Shown one piece after another: positions 35,230 through 43,243 of a stretch of 64,000 bases of DNA (within the stretch, counting starts at the first letter, position 1; each line of letters opens with the position of its first letter). Made by a program: the position numbers and the translations under genes. Below the pieces are notes generated by a model. That model was given only the letters and a program-made list of their open reading frames with translations. It did not search any database and was not told the origin of the DNA. This stretch comes from Antrihabitans auranticaus (GTDB taxonomy: Bacteria; Actinomycetota; Actinomycetes; Mycobacteriales; Mycobacteriaceae), in contig NZ_JAEMNW010000002.1 in assembly GCF_016481275.1 (NCBI RefSeq), positions 186,001-250,000 on the forward strand, given 5' to 3'.

Positions 35230-36626
35230 CGCCCCGTACCGATCGCGTGCCCGATCAGTGCTTGTCCCGCGAGCGGCAAGATGTCCGAAAGGCCTTGTGC
35301 GAATTTGGGATCGGTGACCGAGGTCGTCGGGCTCGTGATCGTGCAACCGGCGGGTGCCGGGACACCGTTCAGCCGGTCCTGGATCCAGTAGAACGCGCCC
35401 GGAAGGTGTGTACCGACGCCGGAGATGTGCTCGGCGAGGAACTCGCGAACATACGTGACGCTGGGAGCGCCTGCGCTGCAGTACTTGTCGACGATGCGAT
35501 CCGTACCGGCGATCGGAATGATCTCGTCGTTCTGGGCGTGGTAGATGTACACGGGCACCGTCGGAGTGCGCTGGCCGAGCGAGTTGTCCATGATCGCGTC
35601 TCTGATCTCGGGTAGCGCCAGCGGATCGGCGCCCTGGAACGTTCCCATGTAGTTCAGGCCGGGGAAGACGCTCGTTCCCATCGGGTGGCAGAGCACCTTC
35701 TTGGAGGCGAGCACGAACTGGCCGAGCGGGTCGACGCGCTCGCGCATGACTCGCTGCATCTCCGGGTACTCGGTCGCGATTCCTACGAAGGCGCCACTGA
35801 TCAGACCTGCGTACACACCATTGTTGTTGTGCCGCACAAGTGTTTCGTAATCGGCTGCGGCGACGCCGCCCGATGCCGTGCCGACGATGTTCAGTTCCGG
35901 TGCGTATTCGTCCTTGATCTCGGCCACGAAGGAGGTCGGGATCGTGCCGCCGGAGTAGCCCCAGAGAGCGGTCGGTGTGGCCGGTCCGTCCAGCTCCGAA
36001 GGTGCGAAATTCTCCGCCGCGCGGATTCCGTCCAGCGTGGCGTGTGCACCGAGACGCGATGCGCCGTATGCAGAGTTCGGGCCCTCGTAGTCGGGCAGTG
36101 CGACGGTCCAGCCGTGGCCGAGGCCTGCCGCGATCGGAATCAAGATCTCGGCCGCGTTGACGTAATCGGCGGGAATTGCGCCCGACTGCACAACGTAGGA
36201 GGGGGCACAGTACTGCGCGGCGGAGTCCTCGGCGATTTGGTAGGACAACAACTTTCGCCCACCGGCCGGCGCGGGTCCGCGGGGAGTGAGGATTGTGGTC
36301 ACTGTGGCGATCGGCTCGCCGTGGCTGTTCGTGGTCCGGTAGAGCAACTGCCAGGCATCCACGTCCATGTGGAGGATTCCGAAGAACGCCGGGAGGATGG
36401 CCCGGGCGCGCAGGATTTCGCCGGGTTCAGCCGCTGCGACGAGACCCGCCGCGGGCCTGTAGAAGTCGTCGAACTCCGGTGGCAGAGTGACCGCCGGGGC
36501 GGGCTCGATCGCAACATCGGCGGGTGCCGGGTCGGCCGTTGCGACCAATCCCGTCAGCAGGGGCGCGGCCAGCGCGGCCACTGCGGCCAGCGTCAGAACA
36601 CGAATCGATCGGCGTGCATTCGTCAT
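35226..36626 (-). CDS. Secreted LIP-family lipase (triacylglycerol lipase type)
   Basis: A 466-residue precursor. An N-terminal signal peptide (LTLAAVAALAAPLLTGLVATADP) precedes a LIP lipase domain. The nucleophile elbow is WGYSGG with serine at about residue 225; a late YIYHAQNDEIIP supplies the catalytic aspartate region and GVGTHLPG a histidine. Such secreted lipases release fatty acids from triacylglycerol. It forms a two-gene unit with the S15 hydrolase and lies next to the mce operon, which fits lipid scavenging. Confidence 0.9.
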   Translation of the reverse strand: MTNARRSIRVLTLAAVAALAAPLLTGLVATADPAPADVAIEPAPAVTLPPEFDDFYRPAAGLVAAAEPGEILRARAILPAFFGILHMDVDAWQLLYRTTNSHGEPIATVTTILTPRGPAPAGGRKLLSYQIAEDSAAQYCAPSYVVQSGAIPADYVNAAEILIPIAAGLGHGWTVALPDYEGPNSAYGASRLGAHATLDGIRAAENFAPSELDGPATPTALWGYSGGTIPTSFVAEIKDEYAPELNIVGTASGGVAAADYETLVRHNNNGVYAGLISGAFVGIATEYPEMQRVMRERVDPLGQFVLASKKVLCHPMGTSVFPGLNYMGTFQGADPLALPEIRDAIMDNSLGQRTPTVPVYIYHAQNDEIIPIAGTDRIVDKYCSAGAPSVTYVREFLAEHISGVGTHLPGAFYWIQDRLNGVPAPAGCTITSPTTSVTDPKFAQGLSDILPLAGQALIGHAIGTGR

Positions 36627-36929
36627 TGAAAGGCGCTCTCTCGGGGTGCCGGATACGGATTCTCACTACAGCGTCGATGCTGTGTGGGTTGTCACAACAG
36701 CGATAACGGTAAGATAGATTTTCAGATTGTCAACCACCGGGGCCGATCGTCTCGTAATCCGTGGGTCTGGCGGCAGGAGCGCTGGGCGCGCTCGAAAGCG
36801 CGACATGGCGGTCAGGTGTTTTGCTGTGGGGGAGTGGGATTCACCGCCCCGAGTCGTGTGCGGTGACTGGACCACATGGCAGGTCCGACGCCGTTGGCGG
36901 CCTGCCATGCGGAGCTCTGCCCGCTCAGA
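36627..36929. other. Intergenic region upstream of the lipase
   Basis: A 303-bp gap. An AT-rich patch at about 36695-36735 includes TTGACA on the minus strand (36726-36731), the only promoter-like signal for the lipase unit, though a well-spaced -10 is not obvious. The rest shows no gene, repeat or hairpin that I can support. Confidence 0.5.
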
Positions 36930-37610
36930 TCATGCGGTCAGTTCGAGTGTGCCGCGAGGGTTCCACGGCATCGGTCCGGTCGGGAAGCTGAAGCGCAGCA
37001 ATCGATGGGAACCGCTTGCTTCGAAATGCGCGGTGAACGGTGGTAGGAAGCCTGCGATCACCTTGTCGAGCAGGCCGTTGATGTGCGCGAATCCCGGCCG
37101 GATCTTGACCTGCCAGGCGTCGAAGCTGCCGGCCGTCACCTTGACCGTGGTGCGCTTCTCGATCTTGATCTCGAGGGGCCAGTAGATCGAGTAGGCGAGC
37201 CAGATGTCGTGCTTGGACTTCGCTCCCTTGCTGAAGTCGAGCCCGCGCAGCAGGGTGAGCCCACCGATCAGCGGCATCACGCCCTTCGGGAAGGGCTGCA
37301 GTTCGCCGCCGAACTGGAGGTGCTGGGTCCCTGCGAAGTAGCCCTCCTCGCGGGTGACCAACTGGCCCTCGAAAAAGCTTGCCGCCTTGTAGCTTTCGGT
37401 CGAGATTCGGCCGTTCTCACGGCGAAAGCGCTGCTCGACCTGCATCGCGAACTGTTCCTTCAGCCCAGCATCCACCGAGGACACGTACACGTCGCCGTCG
37501 TGCTCGACGAGGGCCGAGATCGTGTACATCGTGGGGTCGTCGCCCACTCGGATGCCATAGACGGATTTCTCGCCGTCCTCGATCGCGGGGTCGCGGAAAG
37601 GGCTTGTCAT
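36930..37610 (-). CDS. Conserved hypothetical protein, cytoplasmic beta-rich
   Basis: A 226-residue protein with no signal peptide or membrane segment. It reads as alternating beta strands (MYTISALVEHDGDVYVSSVDAG, then TTVKVTAGSFDAWQVKIRP). The string TAGSFDAWQVKI resembles lipocalin-like DUF3108-type folds, but I do not recognise the family with confidence. Its promoter carries the same operator as the mce and UbiB-like promoters, which links it to the lipid-uptake regulon. Confidence 0.7.
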   Translation of the reverse strand: MTSPFRDPAIEDGEKSVYGIRVGDDPTMYTISALVEHDGDVYVSSVDAGLKEQFAMQVEQRFRRENGRISTESYKAASFFEGQLVTREEGYFAGTQHLQFGGELQPFPKGVMPLIGGLTLLRGLDFSKGAKSKHDIWLAYSIYWPLEIKIEKRTTVKVTAGSFDAWQVKIRPGFAHINGLLDKVIAGFLPPFTAHFEASGSHRLLRFSFPTGPMPWNPRGTLELTA

Positions 37611-37663
37611 TCGGTTCTCCTGGGTTGGGTCGGAGGTGCCGCGGCCGCCGAGGCGCGCGTCCG

Positions 37664-37692
37664 ATTAAACAGACTGATATATCATTCGTCAA
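37664..37692 (-). promoter_or_regulatory. Promoter with operator TGATATATCA
   Basis: Minus-strand -35 TTGACG (37687-37692) and -10 TTTAAT (37664-37669), with a 17-bp spacer. The perfect palindrome TGATATATCA (37675-37684) lies in the spacer, 5 bp from the -10. It drives the gene starting at 37610. Confidence 0.7.
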
Positions 37693-37737
37693 ATATTCCG
37701 ACAGTATCCCGGACTCGCGAACGAGCCCGGAGCGGGG

Positions 37738-38706
37738 TCAGCGCGATGCTTTGTCGGACGAGCTCAGGGCGCTGAAATTCGCGCCTGTGAGTTCGACGGA
37801 CTTCTCCCACAGTGCTGCGGCGAGGTCGGCGTTGCGGGCTGAGCGTGTGCGCGGGGAGCGGCTGATCGGTCCGCGGACGCCGAAGAGGCGGTTGGGTCCG
37901 ATGTAGTCGTCGTTGCGAACGTCGCCCATGGTCGCCGCGTACAGCTGGCTCAACGCGCCGTGCCGCTCGCTGTTGCCGAACAGGCGGAGCCCGAGGTGCG
38001 TGGCCGCGAGAGCGCCAGGAATGGGCGGCACCATCGAATCGAAGAGGTTCGTCGCGGCAACGCCGGGGTGGGCGGCTATCGACGTGAGGTTCGAGCCCGC
38101 GGCAGAGCTGCGCCGTGCGAGTTCGGCGCTGAACAAGAGGTTGGCGAGTTTGGACTGCCCGTAGGCTGTCATGCGTCCGTAGCGGCGGCGGTCGAAGTTG
38201 AGGTCGTCGAGCACGATTCGGCCCTGCCTGTGCGCGATACTCGCAAGGTTGACGACGCGCGGCGCGGAAGCGGCGACAAGCGCGGAAAGAAGGCCGTCGG
38301 TGTAGGCGAAGTGGCCGAAATGATTTGTCCCGATCTGCATCTCGAAGCCGTCAGCCGTTCGCGCGAACGGTACCGCCATGAGGCCGGCGTTATTCACCAA
38401 CACATCGATCTCGGGCGCGACTGCGATCGTCTGCGATGCTGCACGACGCACCGAGGCGAGGTCGGCGAGGTCCAGCTCGACCAATTGGTGGTCGGCTGCC
38501 GGGCCTGCCTGTGCAACGAGTGAAAGTGCCTGCTGCCCAGTGGTCTGATTACGGCAGGCGAGCACTATTCGGGCTCCAGCCCCGGCGAGAGCGGTCGCAG
38601 CCTGCAAGCCGAGGCCGTTGTTGGCGCCGGTGATGACGATCGTCTTCCCCGTCTGGTCGGGAATGTGGGGTACGCGGAAGTTCTTGATCGCCAGTGCGTT
38701 TGCCAT
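37738..38706 (-). CDS. Short-chain dehydrogenase/reductase, retinol dehydrogenase-like
   Basis: A 322-residue SDR. The cofactor motif is TGANNGLG (about residues 26-33), NNAGLM is central, the catalytic serine lies in VNLASIAH, and YGQSKLANLLF gives the Tyr-x3-Lys. It resembles the retinol dehydrogenase/protochlorophyllide-reductase-like subgroup common in mycobacteria. The TetR gene lies upstream, 9 bp away on the same strand, so the two are likely co-transcribed. Substrate unknown. Confidence 0.88.
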   Translation of the reverse strand: MANALAIKNFRVPHIPDQTGKTIVITGANNGLGLQAATALAGAGARIVLACRNQTTGQQALSLVAQAGPAADHQLVELDLADLASVRRAASQTIAVAPEIDVLVNNAGLMAVPFARTADGFEMQIGTNHFGHFAYTDGLLSALVAASAPRVVNLASIAHRQGRIVLDDLNFDRRRYGRMTAYGQSKLANLLFSAELARRSSAAGSNLTSIAAHPGVAATNLFDSMVPPIPGALAATHLGLRLFGNSERHGALSQLYAATMGDVRNDDYIGPNRLFGVRGPISRSPRTRSARNADLAAALWEKSVELTGANFSALSSSDKASR

Positions 38707-38715
38707 GTGGGTTCC

Positions 38716-39450
38716 TTACTCGGTTGGTTCGGTCATCGAAAATGCAAGGTGCAGAGGTTGTTCGGGAGCGATGAGAACGCCGTTCATCCGGGCATTGGAC
38801 TCCGCGATGCTGGAAATGGTCGTCGCGAGGTAGTCGACGAACTGCTCGATCGGCATGGGGAGAGGCCGATTGCGCGAGGCGCCGAGCCACCAATCCGTCG
38901 CAGACGCAACAGTTCCGAAGACGGTGTATATGGTCAGTTCGGCACGATCGATGTCGACCGAACGGTGGTCCAGAGTTTCGGCGAGCAGTACTGCCGCGCG
39001 ACGCGCGTACTGCCGCGCGGACTGCAGTGCCCGCTCCGACTCGTCGGCCTGCTGAGTGAAGTGGCTGTGAACCATGAATCTGAAGGCGTTCGGATGTTCG
39101 GTGACAACCAGCGCGTATTCGGCCGCTCCGCGCCGCACCAACTCGCGGGTGGTGTCGTTCAACAAGTTCACGCTTGCGATGAGGCGCTCCCAGAGCAACT
39201 CCTGCGTGCGGTCGACAATCGCGTTGTACAAGTCGATCTTGTCCTCGAAGTGCCTGTACAGCTTAGGTTTTGCCGCGCCGGCCTCCTTGGCGATGTCGTC
39301 CATGCTCACGTCGGGACCGAACTTGTCCAGCGCCCTGAACGCGGCATCGACAAACTCGTTTCGCACTTTGATCCGGTGCTCGCGCCAGCGCTCGGTGCGT
39401 GCGTCCACACGCTGGCCGGTCGACTGCTTCTTGCCCCTCGCAGGTATCAC
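38716..39450 (-). CDS. TetR family regulator
   Basis: A 244-residue regulator with the HTH EFVDAAFRALDKFGPDVSMDDIAKEAGAAKPKLYRHFEDKIDLY, preceded by RTERWREHR as in the TetR at 18106. The GTG start has no ribosome binding site. A palindrome TAGTATCCGATACTA lies 9-24 bp upstream, implying a leaderless, self-repressed transcript. It is co-directional with the SDR gene downstream. It is a candidate regulator for the lipid-uptake or the 29-bp-palindrome regulon. Confidence 0.88.
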   Translation of the reverse strand: MIPARGKKQSTGQRVDARTERWREHRIKVRNEFVDAAFRALDKFGPDVSMDDIAKEAGAAKPKLYRHFEDKIDLYNAIVDRTQELLWERLIASVNLLNDTTRELVRRGAAEYALVVTEHPNAFRFMVHSHFTQQADESERALQSARQYARRAAVLLAETLDHRSVDIDRAELTIYTVFGTVASATDWWLGASRNRPLPMPIEQFVDYLATTISSIAESNARMNGVLIAPEQPLHLAFSMTEPTE

Positions 39451-39459
39451 AGGGAGCGA

Positions 39460-39474
39460 TAGTATCCGATACTA
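39460..39474. promoter_or_regulatory. Palindrome TAGTATCCGATACTA in front of the TetR gene
   Basis: A perfect 7-bp inverted repeat around C, overlapping the 3' end of the UbiB-like gene. The core AGTA..TACT resembles the inner part of the 29-bp palindromes but lacks their GAAC/GTTC outer arms. Confidence 0.55.
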
Positions 39475-40884
39475 GCGGTACTGGCTACTACTGGTTCCGT
39501 TTGCTTTCGCTTCCCGGTCGGCGAGCCAGCGGGCGTGCGCCTCGCCGAGCGGCGTAGTCGGCGCTTCGCCGTAGATCCATTCTCGCGCGATCCGATGCCA
39601 GTTGTTGGCGGCGCCGAGCTGGCCGAGCACGCCGAACGTCAGGAAGTCGGCACGACGGGAAAAGATGTGTTCGGGCGGCAAATTCTGGTGTCGCATACCG
39701 GCGAACTCCGATACCCGCGGGTCGATGGCGAGCAGAATGCTCCCGCTCGCCATGGCCGGCGTCACGGCGATCTGCTCGTCGGTCAGGTGCCAGCCCGCCG
39801 CACCGTGGACATAGTCGAGACACTCGTCGACGGTGACTCCGGCGTCTGCATTGATCACGCCGCGCGCCACCATGAGATCGAAGAGATCCTGACTGCGGTT
39901 CTCGGTTGCAGCGCGTAGGCACTGTTTCTCGAAATCGACGTGGATCGGATCCATGCGGTTGTAGAGACCGAAATCGATGAATCCGACCTTGCCGTTCGCG
40001 CCAAGCAGGATGTTGCCGGGATGCGGATCGCCGCAGAACTCGTTGAACGCGAACAGCGACCCGATATAGAAGCGGTAGACGATTTCCCCGACTCGGTCGC
40101 GATCCTGTTGTGGCAGTGCGCGTATCGCGTCGAACGACTGACCGTCGAAGAGCTCGGTGACGACGACCTTTGGCCCGCTCGCTGCGGGGACGCTGTCGGG
40201 TACCTCGATGAACGGATGGTCTGCGAAGAGCAGCGCAAGCTCGTGCTGGGTGCGTGCTTCGCGCTCGTAGTCGAGCTCGCTCTCCATATTGAGCTTGATC
40301 TCGTGTGCGAGCTCGGGCGCCGCGACGGCGGGAAGGGTCGATCGCCAGAACTTCAGAAACATCGCGAGGTTCTTCATGTCCGCGCGAATAGCGACGTCGA
40401 TGCCGGGATACTGCACCTTGACTGCAACGGGGCGCCCGTCGTGCAGACGGGCGCGATAGACCTGACCGATCGATGCCGCTGCGATCGGCACGTCGTCGAA
40501 CTCGGCGAACACTGCGGAGATCGGCCGGCCGAGATCGCTCTCCAGGGTGGCACGCATCGTGTCGAACGAGACCTTCGGCGCCTGATCGCGCAGCACGGCG
40601 AGCTTTCGCTGGAAGCTCTCACGGTGTGACTCGGGAACGAGCTCCAGATCGATCACCGAAAGCATCTGGCCCAGCTTCATGGCCGCGCCCTTCATGCTGC
40701 CGAGCACGGTTACCAGCTGATCGGCTGCCTGGAGTGCGGCCTTCTCCGAAATCCGAATCTTCGCATCGTGCGATCGGCCGATCATGGATACGCGCGTGCC
40801 GGCCGAACGGAACGCCTGGCCCGCTGCCACTTTGCCGATCTTGGAGCCGCGCGCGACACGAGATGTCGGAACCTGGTCGTTCAT
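39472..40884 (-). CDS. UbiB/ABC1/AarF family atypical kinase
   Basis: A 470-residue protein-kinase-like ATPase. It shows the UbiB-specific KxGQ motif (MKLGQML), the alanine-rich loop AAASIGQVYRA, the lysine strand VAVKVQYPG, the catalytic-loop-like FCGDPHPGN, and the metal motif FIDFG. These features are family-defining. Family members support lipid or quinone metabolism; the substrate here is unknown. Start 40884 has AAGGACC upstream. Its promoter (40925-40953) shares the operator of the mce operon. Confidence 0.9.
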   Translation of the reverse strand: MNDQVPTSRVARGSKIGKVAAGQAFRSAGTRVSMIGRSHDAKIRISEKAALQAADQLVTVLGSMKGAAMKLGQMLSVIDLELVPESHRESFQRKLAVLRDQAPKVSFDTMRATLESDLGRPISAVFAEFDDVPIAAASIGQVYRARLHDGRPVAVKVQYPGIDVAIRADMKNLAMFLKFWRSTLPAVAAPELAHEIKLNMESELDYEREARTQHELALLFADHPFIEVPDSVPAASGPKVVVTELFDGQSFDAIRALPQQDRDRVGEIVYRFYIGSLFAFNEFCGDPHPGNILLGANGKVGFIDFGLYNRMDPIHVDFEKQCLRAATENRSQDLFDLMVARGVINADAGVTVDECLDYVHGAAGWHLTDEQIAVTPAMASGSILLAIDPRVSEFAGMRHQNLPPEHIFSRRADFLTFGVLGQLGAANNWHRIAREWIYGEAPTTPLGEAHARWLADREAKANGTSSSQYR

Positions 40885-40924
40885 ACTTCGGTCCTTCGCT
40901 CGGCCCGGTCGACGGATGGGTCGC

Positions 40925-40953
40925 AATTATTCGACTGACGTGTCACTCTTTGA
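40925..40953 (-). promoter_or_regulatory. UbiB-like gene promoter with operator TGACGTGTCA
   Basis: Minus-strand -35 TCAAAG (40948-40953) and -10 ATAATT (40925-40930), with a 17-bp spacer. The operator TGACGTGTCA (40936-40945) is 5 bp from the -10. Because it lies in a divergent gap, it may also control the small gene at 41019. Confidence 0.68.
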
Positions 40954-41018
40954 TGTGGCACAGACTACAGACGGTCCGAGCAATGCCACAACGACTTGTC
41001 ACGAAAGGAACGTCGCAG

Positions 41019-41348
41019 ATGATTCGACGCAAACGCAAGGCCCCACGGTCCAGTGCCACGCAGAAACCAGTGATTCTGCACGTGCGGACGCCCGACAGCC
41101 TGCCCGTGCGAATGCTCGGCCTCGGCCTGGCAGGTACGGGTGCTGCGCACTTCACCGCGCCGCGAGCCTTCGACGGCATCACTGCCACGGCTTTCCCCGA
41201 GAAAACGCGGCAGTGGACATACCGCAACGGCATGACGGAACTGTTGCTCGGACTGGCAATCGCCTTCCGTCGAACGCGACCCGTGGGCGCGATCGGTTCG
41301 GTCGCCTACGCGGCATTCCTCGCGAATCGTGTCTCGTCGCAGCGCTGA
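41019..41348 (+). CDS. Small membrane-associated protein, unknown
   Basis: A 109-residue protein: basic N-terminus (MIRRKRKAPRSS), then hydrophobic segments at about residues 30-47 (VRMLGLGLAGTGAAHF), 75-88 and 90-105. Hydrophobic layout and the HFTAPRAFDGI string are reminiscent of DoxX-like small membrane proteins, but the match is weak. ATG 41019 has AAAGGAACG upstream. It is divergent from the UbiB-like kinase. Confidence 0.65.
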   Translation: MIRRKRKAPRSSATQKPVILHVRTPDSLPVRMLGLGLAGTGAAHFTAPRAFDGITATAFPEKTRQWTYRNGMTELLLGLAIAFRRTRPVGAIGSVAYAAFLANRVSSQR

Positions 41349-41416
41349 GCCCACGGGCCGGTACCGTCGCAGATGCGACTGGAGTAACGGCTGAGATTCG
41401 GTGAAGGCGGGTGAGC

Positions 41417-42115
41417 ATGGCACATCCTGAAGCGGTGGCGAACGCTGAATCGGCGACGACTGCAGGTGCGCCGCGCCCACGGCGCGGCCGGCCCAAGCAG
41501 GAGGGGCTCGCCGAGCGGCGCCGCGAACAGATCATCGAATCCGCGTACTACGTGTTCGCCGCAAAAGGGTACGAATCGACGACGATCTCCGACGTCGCGA
41601 AGCATGCGGGGGTCGGCCAAGGCACCGTGTACCGGTACTTCGACAGCAAGCGCGAAATTCTCGACCAGGTCTTCGACTACTCGGCCGAGCGGTTCGTCAG
41701 TCTGATCGCGACGGACGACCTCATGGCACCCGTTCGCTCGCTCGCGGATTTCGCCGACCGCTTGACGCAGATCGCCACCCGGATGGCAGGCGCGATCGAG
41801 CGAGAGCCCGAGTTGCTACGGCTGATCATCGTCGAGGCCAGCGCCGCTGACGCAGAGCTCAATGCACGCGTTCTGGGCCTGAAGAGCTTTCTGTCGGAAA
41901 TGATTGCGCGGATCCTCGAGGACGGGATCGAGCGCGGTTGGATTCGTCCCGAAATCGACACCGGAACGTATGGGCAGTACATCATCGCGCTGGTGCTGCC
42001 TGGGTTGCGGCATGCAGTTCAGGGCACGCTGACCGCGGACTGGAAGACCAGATTCACCGAACAGACTGTCGGCATCCTCGCAGCGGCAATGCGCGTCCCG
42101 GGGCATAGCTCATGA
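41417..42115 (+). CDS. TetR family regulator (first of an overlapping pair)
   Basis: About 232 residues. After a disordered N-terminus with an AT-hook-like RPRRGRPKQ comes the HTH IIESAYYVFAAKGYESTTISDVAKHAGVGQGTVYRYFDSKREIL. ATG 41417 is chosen; GTG 41411 is nearly as good relative to GAAGG at 41402. Its end overlaps the second TetR by ATGA, so both are made from one mRNA. Confidence 0.88.
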   Translation: MAHPEAVANAESATTAGAPRPRRGRPKQEGLAERRREQIIESAYYVFAAKGYESTTISDVAKHAGVGQGTVYRYFDSKREILDQVFDYSAERFVSLIATDDLMAPVRSLADFADRLTQIATRMAGAIEREPELLRLIIVEASAADAELNARVLGLKSFLSEMIARILEDGIERGWIRPEIDTGTYGQYIIALVLPGLRHAVQGTLTADWKTRFTEQTVGILAAAMRVPGHSS

Positions 42116-42729
42116 CCGCTCAGGAAACGTCTGATCGCCTCGAAGCCCGCCGTGCCGACTTGATCCGTACCGCAACGGAATTGATCCTCGGCAAGGGCTA
42201 CCGAAATACGTCGGTGGCCGACATCGTGGGCGCCCTGGGGCTCAGCCACGGCACCTTCTACAACTACTTCGACAGCAGGCGTGACATCCTCGATGCGGTG
42301 ATCGACCATGGCGGCAAACTGCTGACGCAGCGCTTGGTCGGACCCGACGAGCCCACGTCCGCCGAGACGCTCGACGAGTTCCTGGCGCAAGTTGCCCGAA
42401 TAAACAATCGCGTCCACGAACTGGTTGCCGACGAGCCGGCGCTGCTGCAGTTCGTAGTTTTCGAAGCGGCGTCGATCGACGAAGCCGTGGTGCAGCGGAT
42501 GCTCGCGACGTATCAGGCCTTTGCTGCGGCGAGTAGGTCCTACGTCGAGAACGGCATCGAAAGAGGTTTCCTCCGAAGCGATCTCGATCCCGAAGTAGCC
42601 GGGGAAGCACTCGCGACCGTACTGCTCTCCAGCACGATCGGCGCGCTCGGCGACGGTGTCGCTGCCGATGCGGCGGTCTCGACAGCGGCGCTCGTCGATT
42701 TCGTCAGGCACGGGATGGGCAACGAGTAG
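42112..42729 (+). CDS. TetR family regulator (second of an overlapping pair)
   Basis: A 205-residue regulator with HTH LIRTATELILGKGYRNTSVADIVGALGLSHGTFYNYFDSRRDIL and an all-helical ligand domain. It overlaps the upstream TetR by 4 bp. The two proteins have similar length, and both have an (I/V)ENGIERGF/LEDGIERGW-type segment, consistent with an old duplication. They may form a heterodimer. Confidence 0.88.
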   Translation: MTAQETSDRLEARRADLIRTATELILGKGYRNTSVADIVGALGLSHGTFYNYFDSRRDILDAVIDHGGKLLTQRLVGPDEPTSAETLDEFLAQVARINNRVHELVADEPALLQFVVFEAASIDEAVVQRMLATYQAFAAASRSYVENGIERGFLRSDLDPEVAGEALATVLLSSTIGALGDGVAADAAVSTAALVDFVRHGMGNE

Positions 42730-42735
42730 CTGCTG

Positions 42736-43071
42736 TTACTCGACCTCGCTCAACTCGGTGGCCACGTGGAACGGCGGCGTGCTCTTTCCCATGATGCGGT
42801 ACCGATTCCAGGGGTCGGGATCGCCGACGAAGGCGTCGCGAGCGCTGTGCGGCGTCCGAACCGTCACCTTCGTGCGTGGCTCGTCCCCAAGAATTGCAGT
42901 CAGCTCAGGGTTGGGGTCGATTCGGCCGATCCAGCGGAAGATCCCATCGATCGGCTCGCGGTACCCCCGCATCTCGACCCGCGCTGCGATCTCTGTTCCG
43001 TGAACGACGAGAGTCGCCTCGCCGAGATAGTCGGAGCCTTCGTGGGGGCTGTGCGGAACGACGCTGTTCAT
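42736..43071 (-). CDS. DUF4873 domain protein
   Basis: A 111-residue protein reading YLGEATLVVHGTEIAARVEMRGYREPIDGIFRWIGRI, the typical opening of the DUF4873 domain. That domain is often found fused to, or next to, flavin monooxygenases in mycobacteria. It converges with the TetR pair (6 bp between stops) and is divergent from the oxygenase operon, so it may help the monooxygenase encoded there. Function unknown. Confidence 0.78.
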   Translation of the reverse strand: MNSVVPHSPHEGSDYLGEATLVVHGTEIAARVEMRGYREPIDGIFRWIGRIDPNPELTAILGDEPRTKVTVRTPHSARDAFVGDPDPWNRYRIMGKSTPPFHVATELSEVE

Positions 43072-43180
43072 CCTGCCTCCTGAAAAGTGGTGCAGTCAAA
43101 GTAGTTGCAGCTGAGTGATATTCAGGTTGTCGTGACCGTTGACATCGGGGTCGACCTGGGTCACACTTCGAATGTACACG

Positions 43181-43209
43181 GAACTGGCAGTATTGGGTAC
43201 TGTCAGTTC
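43181..43209. promoter_or_regulatory. 29-bp palindromic operator, copy 3 (oxygenase operon)
   Basis: Outer arms GAAC/GTTC and inner CAGTA/TACTG (43188-43202). The upstream flank AATGTACACG is identical to that of copy 2. It sits 35 bp before the ATG of the first di-iron gene and 110 bp before the DUF4873 gene. Confidence 0.78.
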
Positions 43210-43243
43210 GGACTTGCGCTTGATTCAGGAAGCGGTGAGGACA

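Noticed and set aside
36695-36735. Extra copy of the GACTGAYRYRTCAYT operator before the lipase
   Set aside because: The AT-rich patch contains TTGACA but no TGA-N4-TCA core at the right place, so the lipase unit cannot be added to that group on sequence alone.
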